A stretch of 64,000 bases of DNA from Clostridium porci (GTDB lineage Bacteria; Bacillota; Clostridia; Lachnospirales; Lachnospiraceae): the NCBI RefSeq assembly GCF_009696375.1, contig NZ_VUMD01000012.1, positions 1-64,000 of the forward strand, read 5' to 3'. Positions 33,544 to 42,155 of this stretch are shown in pieces. Made by a program: the position numbers and the translations under genes. A model generated the notes under the pieces. It worked only from the letters and a program-made list of their open reading frames with translations, searched no databases and was not told the origin of the DNA. Position 1 is the first letter of the stretch. Each line of letters begins with the position of its first letter.

Positions 33544-36500
33544 ATGTATGAAAAAGTCTCCACAGATCTTAAGTTTGTGGAAAGGGAAAAGGAAGTAGAG
33601 AAGTTTTGGGAAAATGAGCATATTTTTGAGAAAAGCATCAGGATGCGGGAGGGCTGTAAGCCCTACGTGTTCTATGACGGACCTCCTACCGCTAATGGGA
33701 AGCCCCATATCGGCCACGTGGAAACACGGGTGATCAAGGACATGATTCCCAGATACCGCGCCATGAAGGGCTATATGGTTCCCCGTAAGGCCGGCTGGGA
33801 TACCCACGGACTCCCTGTGGAGCTGGAGGTGGAGAAGAAGCTGGGGCTGGACGGTAAGGAGCAGATAGAAGAGTATGGCCTGGAACCCTTTATTGGAGAA
33901 TGTAAGAAAAGCGTCTGGAAGTATAAGGGGATGTGGGAGGATTTCTCTAATACGGTTGGCTTTTGGGCAGATATGGAGGAACCATATGTAACCTACGAGA
34001 ATAATTTCATCGAGTCTGAATGGTGGGCGCTGAAGCAGATTTGGGAAAAGGGACTTTTGTACAAGGGCTTTAAGGTAGTTCCCTACTGCCCCCGCTGCGG
34101 CACTCCCCTGTCCTCCCATGAGGTGGCTCAGGGCTATAAGGAGGTAAAGGAACGTTCCGCCATTGCCCGGTTTAAGGTAAAGGATGAGGACGCCTATATT
34201 CTGGCATGGACAACTACGCCCTGGACACTTCCAAGCAATCTGGCGCTCTGTGTAAACCCGAAGGAGGACTATGTAAAGGTTAAGACAGGAGAGGGGTATA
34301 CCTATTATATCGCCCAGGCTCTGGCAGAGACGGTTCTGGGGGAGAGTTTTGAGATTCTAAAGCGCTACAAGGGCAGGGAGCTGGAGTTTAAGGAGTATGA
34401 GCCTCTTTATGATTGCTCCGTTCCTCTTTGTGAGAAGCAGCATAAGAAAGCCTTTTATGTAGTCTGCGCGGATTACGTTACGCTGACAGATGGTACAGGT
34501 ATTGTCCATATTGCTCCTGCCTTTGGTGAGGATGACGCTAATGTAGGCCGCCAGTATAATCTGCCCTTTGTTCAGCTGGTTGACGCCCAGGGCAATATGA
34601 CGGAGGAAACGCCCTTTGCAGGAACCTTCGTCAAGGAAGCGGATACCATGGTATTGAAGGACTTAAAAGAAAGAGGCCTTCTCCTTGCGGCTCCCAATTT
34701 TGAGCACAGCTATCCCCATTGCTGGAGATGCGGCACGCCTCTGATCTACTATGCGAGAGAGTCCTGGTTTATCCGAATGACCGCTGTAAAGGACGACCTG
34801 ATCCGCAACAACAATACCATTAACTGGGTTCCTGACTCCATCGGAAAGGGCCGTTTCGGTGACTGGCTGGAGAATATTCAGGATTGGGGCATTTCCAGAA
34901 ACCGTTACTGGGGGACTCCCTTAAATATTTGGGAGTGTGAATGTGGCCATCAGCACTCAATCGGAAGCATCGGGGAATTAAAGAGCCTGTCTGATGACTG
35001 CCCGGAGGACATTGAGCTTCACCGGCCATTTATCGACGCGGTTCATATCAAATGCCCGAAGTGCGGCAAGGCCATGAAGCGTGTGCCTGAAGTGATTGAC
35101 TGCTGGTTCGATTCCGGCGCCATGCCCTTTGCGCAGTACCATTACCCATTTGAGAATAAGGAGCTTTTCGAGTCCCAGTTCCCGGCCCAGTTTATCTCTG
35201 AGGCTGTGGATCAGACCCGCGGCTGGTTCTATTCCCTTCTGGCTGAGTCCACCCTTCTCTTTAACAAGGCGCCTTATGAAAATGTAGTAGTGTTGGGCCT
35301 GGTTCTGGATGAAAACGGACAGAAGATGAGCAAGTCCAAGGGAAATTCCGTGGATCCCTTTGATACCCTGGCCGCCCACGGCGCAGACGCTGTCCGTTGG
35401 TTTTTCTATACCTGCAGCGCTCCCTGGCTTCCAAAGCGTTATCAGGATAAGGCGGTGACGGAGGGACAGCGCAAATTTATGGGTACGCTGTGGAATACCT
35501 ATGCTTTCTGGGTACTCTATGCAAATATTGATCAGTTTGACGCTACGAAGTACAGCCTGGAGTACGATAAGCTGCCTGTAATGGATCAATGGCTGCTTTC
35601 CAAGATGAATTCCATGGTGAAGACTGTAGACAGCAGCCTGATGAATTACCAGATTCCAGAGGCTGCAAGGGCTCTCCAGGAATTTGTGGATGATATGAGC
35701 AACTGGTATGTCCGCAGAAGCCGTGAGCGTTTTTGGGCAAAGGGAATGGAGCAGGATAAGATCAATGCCTATATGACCCTTTATACTGCTCTGGTGACCA
35801 CAGCCAAGACAGCCGCCCCTATGATTCCCTTCATGACAGAGCAGATTTATCAGAACCTGGTAAGAACTATTGATCCGTCTGCTCCAGAGAGCGTCCATCT
35901 CTGCGATTTCCCCGAGGTTCAGGAGGAGTGGATGAACGCCAGACTGGAGTCGGATATGGACGAGGTGCTGAAGGCTGTCGTTATGGGACGGGCCGCCAGA
36001 AATACCGCCGGTATTAAGAATCGCCAGCCTATTGCTTCTATGTATGTGAAGGCAGATCATTCCCTTTCTGATTTTTATGTAAGGATTATTGAGGAAGAGC
36101 TCAATGTAAAGAAGGTGGAGTTTACAGAGGATGTGAGGGCATTTACCTCCTATACCTTTAGGCCGCAGTTAAAGACCCTGGGACCCAGGTATGGGAAGCT
36201 TATCAACCACATCCGCCAGAGGCTATCAGAGCTGAACGGAAGCGAAGCTATGGACGCTCTGAATGAGAAGGGCAGACTGACCTTTGAGCTGGAGGGACGG
36301 GAGGTTGTTCTGACAAAGGAGGATCTGCTGATTGATGTGGCTCAAAAGGATGGTTATGTTACAGAGGAAGATAATTATATGACTGTCGTGCTGGATACAA
36401 ATCTGACTCAGGAGCTGATTGAGGAAGGGTTTGTCCGGGAATTAATCAGCAAAATTCAGACGATGCGCAAGGAAGCCGGGTTTGAGGTGATGGATCATAT

Positions 36501-36678
36501 CACGGTCTACCAGGATGGAAATGACCGGCTTGCGGAGCTTTTAAAGGTTCATGCAGATGCCGTTAAAGCCGAGGTTATGGCGGACCGTATTTGTCTGGGA
36601 CAGATGAAGGGCTTTGTCAGGGATTGGAACATCAATGGCGAGAGTGTGACGCTGGGGGTTGAAAGGACGATGAAATAA
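33544..36678 (+). CDS. ileS: Isoleucyl-tRNA synthetase
   Basis: 1044 residues, the longer IleS type common in Clostridia. Class I signatures are P-H-I-G-H (HIGH variant) near residue 57 and K-M-S-K-S-K-G-N near residue 600. The editing domain lies between, with T-T-P-W-T-L-P-S-N near residue 222. Zinc-type cysteine pairs occur at C-P-R-C-G and C-P-K-C-G, and a tRNA-binding C-terminal part follows. SD ACGGAGGAA is present. Expression is controlled by the T-box upstream. Types of this length are often less sensitive to mupirocin; that is family knowledge and not visible here. Confidence 0.96.
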   Translation: MYEKVSTDLKFVEREKEVEKFWENEHIFEKSIRMREGCKPYVFYDGPPTANGKPHIGHVETRVIKDMIPRYRAMKGYMVPRKAGWDTHGLPVELEVEKKLGLDGKEQIEEYGLEPFIGECKKSVWKYKGMWEDFSNTVGFWADMEEPYVTYENNFIESEWWALKQIWEKGLLYKGFKVVPYCPRCGTPLSSHEVAQGYKEVKERSAIARFKVKDEDAYILAWTTTPWTLPSNLALCVNPKEDYVKVKTGEGYTYYIAQALAETVLGESFEILKRYKGRELEFKEYEPLYDCSVPLCEKQHKKAFYVVCADYVTLTDGTGIVHIAPAFGEDDANVGRQYNLPFVQLVDAQGNMTEETPFAGTFVKEADTMVLKDLKERGLLLAAPNFEHSYPHCWRCGTPLIYYARESWFIRMTAVKDDLIRNNNTINWVPDSIGKGRFGDWLENIQDWGISRNRYWGTPLNIWECECGHQHSIGSIGELKSLSDDCPEDIELHRPFIDAVHIKCPKCGKAMKRVPEVIDCWFDSGAMPFAQYHYPFENKELFESQFPAQFISEAVDQTRGWFYSLLAESTLLFNKAPYENVVVLGLVLDENGQKMSKSKGNSVDPFDTLAAHGADAVRWFFYTCSAPWLPKRYQDKAVTEGQRKFMGTLWNTYAFWVLYANIDQFDATKYSLEYDKLPVMDQWLLSKMNSMVKTVDSSLMNYQIPEAARALQEFVDDMSNWYVRRSRERFWAKGMEQDKINAYMTLYTALVTTAKTAAPMIPFMTEQIYQNLVRTIDPSAPESVHLCDFPEVQEEWMNARLESDMDEVLKAVVMGRAARNTAGIKNRQPIASMYVKADHSLSDFYVRIIEEELNVKKVEFTEDVRAFTSYTFRPQLKTLGPRYGKLINHIRQRLSELNGSEAMDALNEKGRLTFELEGREVVLTKEDLLIDVAQKDGYVTEEDNYMTVVLDTNLTQELIEEGFVRELISKIQTMRKEAGFEVMDHITVYQDGNDRLAELLKVHADAVKAEVMADRICLGQMKGFVRDWNINGESVTLGVERTMK

Positions 36679-36733
36679 ATGAACCGTCGGAGAAATAAAT
36701 GCGTATCAATAGAAAGCAGGAGGAGGATGACCG

Positions 36734-39193
36734 ATGAATAATCATATGGGATTTGACAGGGAAACCTTTAAATACAGCGTCATATACAATGTAAAGAACA
36801 TGTTCCGCAGAACCATTGATGAGGCTTCGCCTCAGCAGGTGTTTCAGGCAGTTGCTTATGCGGTAAAGGATGTGATCATTGATGAGTGGATTGCCACCCA
36901 CAAGGAATATGAGAAGCAAGATGTCAAAACGGTATACTATTTGTCCATGGAGTTTCTTATGGGACGCGCCCTTGGTAATAATATCATTAATATCTGTGCG
37001 CGGGATGAGATTAGGGAGGTTCTGAAAGAGCTGGGGGTTGATCTGAATGTGATTGAGGATCAGGAGCCTGACGCAGCTCTTGGAAACGGCGGCCTGGGCC
37101 GTCTGGCGGCCTGCTTTCTGGATTCTCTGGCAACTTTGGGCTATCCTGCATATGGCTGCGGCATCCGTTACCGTTACGGTATGTTCAAGCAGAAGATAGA
37201 GAATGGCTATCAGGTGGAGGTTCCGGATGAGTGGTTAAAGGACGGCAATCCCTTTGAAATCCGCAGATCCGAGTATGCCCAGGAGGTCAAATTCGGCGGA
37301 TATGTGCGCATTGAAAATCAGAATGGAGTAAACCACTTTATTCAGGAGGGCTATCAGTCCGTGCGGGCAGTTCCCTATGATCTTCCGGTGATTGGATACG
37401 GCAATAATGTGGTGAATACCCTGCGTATCTGGGACGCGCAGCCTATCAATACCTTTAATCTGGATTCCTTTGACCGGGGAGATTACCAGAAGGCTGTGGA
37501 GCAGGAAAACCTTGCCAAAACCATTGTAGAGGTGCTGTATCCAAATGATAATCATTACGCAGGCAAGGAGCTGCGCTTAAAGCAGCAGTATTTCTTTATC
37601 TCTGCCAGCGTACAGAGAGCCGTTGCCAAGTACAAGGAAAAGCATGAGGATATCCGCAGATTTTATGAGAAGGTAGTATTCCAGCTAAATGATACGCATC
37701 CCACCGTGGCAATTCCGGAATTAATGCGTATTCTTTTGGACGAGGAGGGCCTTAGTTGGGACGAGGCATGGGAAGTAACTGCCAAAACCTGCGCTTACAC
37801 GAATCATACCATTATGTCTGAGGCGCTGGAGAAATGGCCCATTGAACTATTTTCACGGCTTCTGCCCCGTATTTATCAAATCGTGGAGGAGATTAACCGC
37901 AGGTTCCAGAACCAGATACAGGCTGTGTATCCTGGTAATCAGGAAAAGCTGCGGAAGATGTCTATTATCTATGATGGACAGGTAAAAATGGCTTATATGG
38001 CCATTGCTGCCAGCTTTTCCGTCAACGGTGTTGCAAGGCTTCACACAGAGATTCTGAAACATCAGGAGCTGAAGGATTTTTATGAGATGATGCCAGAGAA
38101 GTTCAACAATAAGACCAACGGCATTACCCAGAGAAGGTTCCTTCTTCATGGCAACCCGCTGCTGGCTGATTGGGTAACTTCCAAGATAGGAAATGAGTGG
38201 ATTACGAATCTGCCTCATATCAAGAAGCTGGAGATCTATGCGGAGGATCGGAAATGCCAGCAGGAGTTTTTGAATATCAAGTATCAGAACAAGATTCGTC
38301 TGGCTAATTATATTATGGAGCACAATGGCATTGAAGTAGATCCCAGGTCTATTTTCGATGTGCAGGTTAAGAGGCTTCATGAGTATAAGCGCCAGCTGAT
38401 GAATATTTTACATGTAATGTACTTGTATAATCAGCTGAAGGATAACCCGGATATGGATATGGTTCCCAGAACCTTTATTTTCGGAGCCAAGGCGGCAGCT
38501 GGCTATAAGAGGGCGAAGCTGACTATAAAGCTGATTAACTCCGTAGCGGATGTGATAAACAATGACCGATCGATTAAGGGAAAGCTTAAGGTAGTATTTA
38601 TAGAGGATTACCGGGTATCCAACGCGGAGCTGATATTTGCAGCTGCCGACGTAAGCGAGCAGATTTCCACGGCCAGCAAGGAGGCTTCTGGAACAAGCAA
38701 CATGAAGTTTATGCTCAACGGAGCTCTGACGTTAGGAACCATGGATGGAGCTAATGTAGAGATTGTGGAGGAGGTAGGAGCAGACAATGCCTTTATCTTT
38801 GGCATGTCCTCCGAGGAGGTTATTAACTACGAAAAGAACGGCGGCTACGTCCCAATGGATATTTTTAATAATGACCAGGAAATACGCCGGGTGCTGATGC
38901 AGCTGATTAACGGCTACTATGGGCCGGATAATCCGGAGCTGTTCAGGGATATCTATGATTCCCTGCTGAATACTAAAAGCAGTGATAGAGCGGATACCTA
39001 TTTTATATTAAAGGATTTTCGTTCCTATGCAAAAGCCCACCAGCGGATCGACGAAGCCTACAGAGATGAAGCGTGGTGGGCTAAGGCTGCCATCCTGAAT
39101 GTGGCTAACAGCGGTAAGTTTACTTCCGACAGAACCATTGAGGAGTATGTAAAGGATATATGGCATCTGAACAAGGTGACGGTGGAAATGTAA
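36734..39193 (+). CDS. glgP: Glycogen/starch/alpha-glucan phosphorylase
   Basis: 819 residues, GT35 family. It releases glucose-1-phosphate from alpha-1,4-glucans using PLP. Typical blocks are E-P-D-A-A-L-G-N-G-G-L-G-R-L-A-A-C near residue 115, F-Q-L-N-D-T-H-P-T, and the PLP region E-A-S-G-T-S-N-M-K-F-M-L-N-G-A. R-L-H-E-Y-K-R-Q-L is also present. SD AGGAGGAGGA is 6-9 bases from the ATG. It follows ileS by 55 bases, so read-through transcription is possible. No glycogen synthesis genes are near. Confidence 0.95.
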   Translation: MNNHMGFDRETFKYSVIYNVKNMFRRTIDEASPQQVFQAVAYAVKDVIIDEWIATHKEYEKQDVKTVYYLSMEFLMGRALGNNIINICARDEIREVLKELGVDLNVIEDQEPDAALGNGGLGRLAACFLDSLATLGYPAYGCGIRYRYGMFKQKIENGYQVEVPDEWLKDGNPFEIRRSEYAQEVKFGGYVRIENQNGVNHFIQEGYQSVRAVPYDLPVIGYGNNVVNTLRIWDAQPINTFNLDSFDRGDYQKAVEQENLAKTIVEVLYPNDNHYAGKELRLKQQYFFISASVQRAVAKYKEKHEDIRRFYEKVVFQLNDTHPTVAIPELMRILLDEEGLSWDEAWEVTAKTCAYTNHTIMSEALEKWPIELFSRLLPRIYQIVEEINRRFQNQIQAVYPGNQEKLRKMSIIYDGQVKMAYMAIAASFSVNGVARLHTEILKHQELKDFYEMMPEKFNNKTNGITQRRFLLHGNPLLADWVTSKIGNEWITNLPHIKKLEIYAEDRKCQQEFLNIKYQNKIRLANYIMEHNGIEVDPRSIFDVQVKRLHEYKRQLMNILHVMYLYNQLKDNPDMDMVPRTFIFGAKAAAGYKRAKLTIKLINSVADVINNDRSIKGKLKVVFIEDYRVSNAELIFAAADVSEQISTASKEASGTSNMKFMLNGALTLGTMDGANVEIVEEVGADNAFIFGMSSEEVINYEKNGGYVPMDIFNNDQEIRRVLMQLINGYYGPDNPELFRDIYDSLLNTKSSDRADTYFILKDFRSYAKAHQRIDEAYRDEAWWAKAAILNVANSGKFTSDRTIEEYVKDIWHLNKVTVEM

Positions 39194-39311
39194 GAGCCAC
39201 CCTTCGAGACATATGCTCCGGCAATCCTGATACAATAGGTGCGCCGGGGCATTTAAAAAAGGGTAAAGGGCCGGATGGAAGGAGCCAGACGAAAAAAGGA
39301 GGAGCTTGGAA

Positions 39312-40169
39312 TTGAAAATACGTGATATATTGGCAGAGGATAAGCCTACTCTGTCCTTTGAGGTGTTTCCTCCCAAAACGGAGGACGCTTATGAAACCGT
39401 GGAGAAGGCAGCGAAGGAAATTGCCGGGCTGAAGCCTTCGTTCATGAGCGTTACCTATGGAGCGGGAGGAGGAACCAGCGACTATACGGTGGGAATCGCA
39501 TCCGATTTGCAGAGGAAGTACGGAGTGACGCCTCTGGCTCATCTGACCTGTGTATCCTCTACAAGAGAAAAGGTAGCTCAGGTATTGGCGGAGCTGAAAA
39601 AAGAGAACATTGAAAATATTCTGGCCTTGAGAGGAGATATACCGGAGGATAAGGGGATGCCCAAGGCGTATCACTATGCTTCGGAGCTGATACGGGAAAT
39701 CAAACGTTCCGGGGATTTCTGTATCGGGGCGGCCTGTTATCCGGAGGGGCATGTAGAGTCTGCCAATAAGGCGGCGGATATGGATTATTTGAAGCAGAAG
39801 GTAGAGGCGGGCTGTGATTTTGTCACGACTCAAATGTTCTTTGATAACAGTATTCTGTACAGCTATCTGTACCGTATCCGGGAAAAGGGAATTACGGTGC
39901 CGGTGATTGCCGGCATCATGCCTGTAACAAACGCAAGGCAGATTAAAAGAATTACAAAGATGTCAGGTACATACCTGCCATCCAGATTTATGTCCATTGT
40001 AGATAAATTTGGAGATAATCCAAATGCCATGAAGCAGGCGGGAATCGCCTATGCTACAGATCAGATCATTGATCTTATTGCCAACGGAGTAAAGGGAATC
40101 CATGTATATTCTATGAATAAGCCGGATGTGGCTATGAAGATTAAAGAAAATCTGTCAGAGATACTCTGA
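39312..40169 (+). CDS. metF: Methylenetetrahydrofolate reductase
   Basis: 285 residues. It reduces methylene-THF to methyl-THF, the methyl donor for MetH. Motifs are L-S-F-E-V-F-P-P-K at the start, V-T-Y-G-A-G-G near residue 50, A-H-L-T-C-V and A-L-R-G-D near residue 105. I start at TTG 39312, eight bases after AAAGGAGG; a TTG two codons upstream is too close to the SD. It opens a one-carbon block with the reactivation domain, an aldolase and MetH. The electron donor is not shown by the sequence. Confidence 0.92.
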   Translation: MKIRDILAEDKPTLSFEVFPPKTEDAYETVEKAAKEIAGLKPSFMSVTYGAGGGTSDYTVGIASDLQRKYGVTPLAHLTCVSSTREKVAQVLAELKKENIENILALRGDIPEDKGMPKAYHYASELIREIKRSGDFCIGAACYPEGHVESANKAADMDYLKQKVEAGCDFVTTQMFFDNSILYSYLYRIREKGITVPVIAGIMPVTNARQIKRITKMSGTYLPSRFMSIVDKFGDNPNAMKQAGIAYATDQIIDLIANGVKGIHVYSMNKPDVAMKIKENLSEIL

Positions 40170-40194
40170 TGAAAAGCGGCGTTAGGAGGTATGG

Positions 40195-40863
40195 ATGGAA
40201 GCGGACAGCATTAACAGGAGAGAGGTGCTTCGTTATCTGGGGTATAGAGGCCACGAGGCGGATGAGACGGTTATGGGGCTGGTGGAGCAGTGCATTGAAG
40301 AGCTGTTTTGCGGGGCTGCCCCCAAGCATCTGGTTCAGGAATTTCCGCTGGTACTTGGGGAGAGGGACGTCATAGACGGCTGCTGTTTTCAGACCCACAG
40401 CAAAAATCTTGCAAGGAATTTAAAGGACTGTGAGTCAATTCTTGTGTTTGCGGCCACCCTGGGAACGGGGGCGGATCAGTTGATACAAAAATACAACCGG
40501 CTTCAGATGAGTAAGGCGGTGGTTATGCAAGCTGCTGCGGCTGCTATGATTGAGGAGTATTGTGATGAGACGTGCAGGAATTTGAGGCAGAGATATGAGG
40601 CGGAGGGAAGGTATTTGCGGCCCAGGTTCAGTCCAGGGTACGGAGACTTTCCTCTGGAGTGTCAGACGGCTCTGCTGGGGGCTCTGGAGGCAGGGAAGCG
40701 AATTGGGATTAAGCTGACGGACAGCCTGCTTATGATGCCCTCCAAGTCGGTTACGGCTGTGATGGGAATCAGCGGTAAGGCTTACCGGTGCGATGTAAAG
40801 GGCTGCGAGGCGTGTGGCAAGAAGGACTGTGCTTACCGCAGGCAGAGTGGAGATCATAAATAA
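40195..40863 (+). CDS. Stand-alone vitamin B12-dependent methionine synthase reactivation domain
   Basis: 222 residues. In E. coli MetH this domain binds SAM and remethylates inactive cob(II)alamin. Here it is a separate protein. The hallmark R-F-S-P-G-Y-G-D-F-P-L (near residue 143) and S-L-L-M-M-P-S-K-S-V-T-A-V-M-G are present. A cysteine-rich end, C-D-V-K-G-C-E-A-C-G-K-K-D-C, follows. The latter resembles the C-terminal end of other stand-alone MetH activation proteins. It pairs with the shortened MetH at 42156. Confidence 0.9.
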   Translation: MEADSINRREVLRYLGYRGHEADETVMGLVEQCIEELFCGAAPKHLVQEFPLVLGERDVIDGCCFQTHSKNLARNLKDCESILVFAATLGTGADQLIQKYNRLQMSKAVVMQAAAAAMIEEYCDETCRNLRQRYEAEGRYLRPRFSPGYGDFPLECQTALLGALEAGKRIGIKLTDSLLMMPSKSVTAVMGISGKAYRCDVKGCEACGKKDCAYRRQSGDHK

Positions 40864-41011
40864 GGCAGCGGTCAATCCTCGTAATGCCTGAATGCAATGG
40901 ATGTTCGGCCTGGACTGAACAGGAATTTCAATACATAACACAAAATGCTCGGTGCGAACCGCTTTTTCATACGTTCTATATCTGAGCGTAGCGAAAGGAA
41001 TGGATATAAAT

Positions 41012-42046
41012 ATGATACGTTTTAATTGTGATTACAGTGAAGGAGCTCATGAGCGTATTTTGAGGAAGCTGGCAGAAACCAATCTGGAGCAGACGCCGGG
41101 ATATGGGGAGGATATTTACTGTCAGGAGGCGGGAGATATTATAAGGAAGCTTTGCAAAAAGGAGGATGCGGCTGTCCATTTCCTGGTAGGAGGCACTCAG
41201 GCTAACCAGACGGTGATTGCGGCGGCCCTGCGTCCTCATCAGGGAGTTGTGGCCGCTGTGTCGGGACATATTAATGTCCATGAAACAGGGGCTATCGAGG
41301 CTACCGGTCATAAGATTTTGGCCCTTCCCTCTGAGGATGGAAAGGTGAGGGCAGAGCAGGTGGAGGAGCTGTATACAGCCCATGCAAAGGATGAGAGCTT
41401 TGAACACACAGTACAGCCGAAGCTGGTGTATATTTCCAATCCCACAGAGCTGGGAACTATATACACAAGAGGGGAGCTGGAGGCTTTGCAGGCCGTCTGC
41501 AGGAAGCATAAGCTGTATCTTTTTGTAGATGGAGCGCGTCTTGGCTATGGGCTGGCAGCAGAGGGAAATGATGTGGATCTGCCCGTTTTGTCCTCCAGCT
41601 GTGATGTGTTTTATATCGGAGGAACCAAGGTTGGAGCTTTATTCGGGGAGGCGGTTGTGATTACCAATAAGGAGCTGATGACGGACTTCCGCTACCACAT
41701 AAAGCAGAGAGGAGGCATGCTTGCCAAGGGAAGGCTTTTGGGCCTGCAGTTCATAGAGCTTTTAAGGGATGGGCTGTACTTTGAACTGGGAGCCCATGGG
41801 GACAGGCTGGCAGGGAGGATCAGAGCCGCCTGTGAGAAGAAGGGCTATCCCCTTTTGGTGTACAATACCACCAATCAGGTATTCCCCATTATGCCGGACA
41901 GCGTGCTAAAGCAGTGGAAGGGTAAGTACAGCTATACCCATCAGGGAAGGGTGGATGAAGGCCATACGGCAATCCGCCTGTGCACCAGCTGGATTACCAG
42001 AGAGGAGCATGTGGACGCTCTGGTCAGGGATATATTAAACAGTTAG
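41012..42046 (+). CDS. Low-specificity threonine aldolase-type PLP enzyme
   Basis: 344 residues from the ATG at 41012 (M-I-R-F-N-C-D-Y-S-E-G); an in-frame ATG at 41000 touches its SD. The enzyme would cleave threonine/allo-threonine to glycine and acetaldehyde, or act as a related beta-eliminating lyase. It has F-L-V-G-G-T-Q-A-N-Q-T at the substrate site, V-D-G-A-R-L-G-Y-G and the PLP lysine in Y-I-G-G-T-K-V-G-A-L. It lies inside the metF-metH block, where glycine output would feed one-carbon units. The exact substrate is not certain. Confidence 0.82.
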   Translation: MIRFNCDYSEGAHERILRKLAETNLEQTPGYGEDIYCQEAGDIIRKLCKKEDAAVHFLVGGTQANQTVIAAALRPHQGVVAAVSGHINVHETGAIEATGHKILALPSEDGKVRAEQVEELYTAHAKDESFEHTVQPKLVYISNPTELGTIYTRGELEALQAVCRKHKLYLFVDGARLGYGLAAEGNDVDLPVLSSSCDVFYIGGTKVGALFGEAVVITNKELMTDFRYHIKQRGGMLAKGRLLGLQFIELLRDGLYFELGAHGDRLAGRIRAACEKKGYPLLVYNTTNQVFPIMPDSVLKQWKGKYSYTHQGRVDEGHTAIRLCTSWITREEHVDALVRDILNS

Positions 42047-42155
42047 AAGGAAACTGCCGGAAGAAGCAGCTAAAACAGGCATTAGAAGAGACCGTACAAG
42101 TACCGCACAAGCGTATAAGAGACAGACGCCAGGTGCTTATAGTGAGGATTTGACG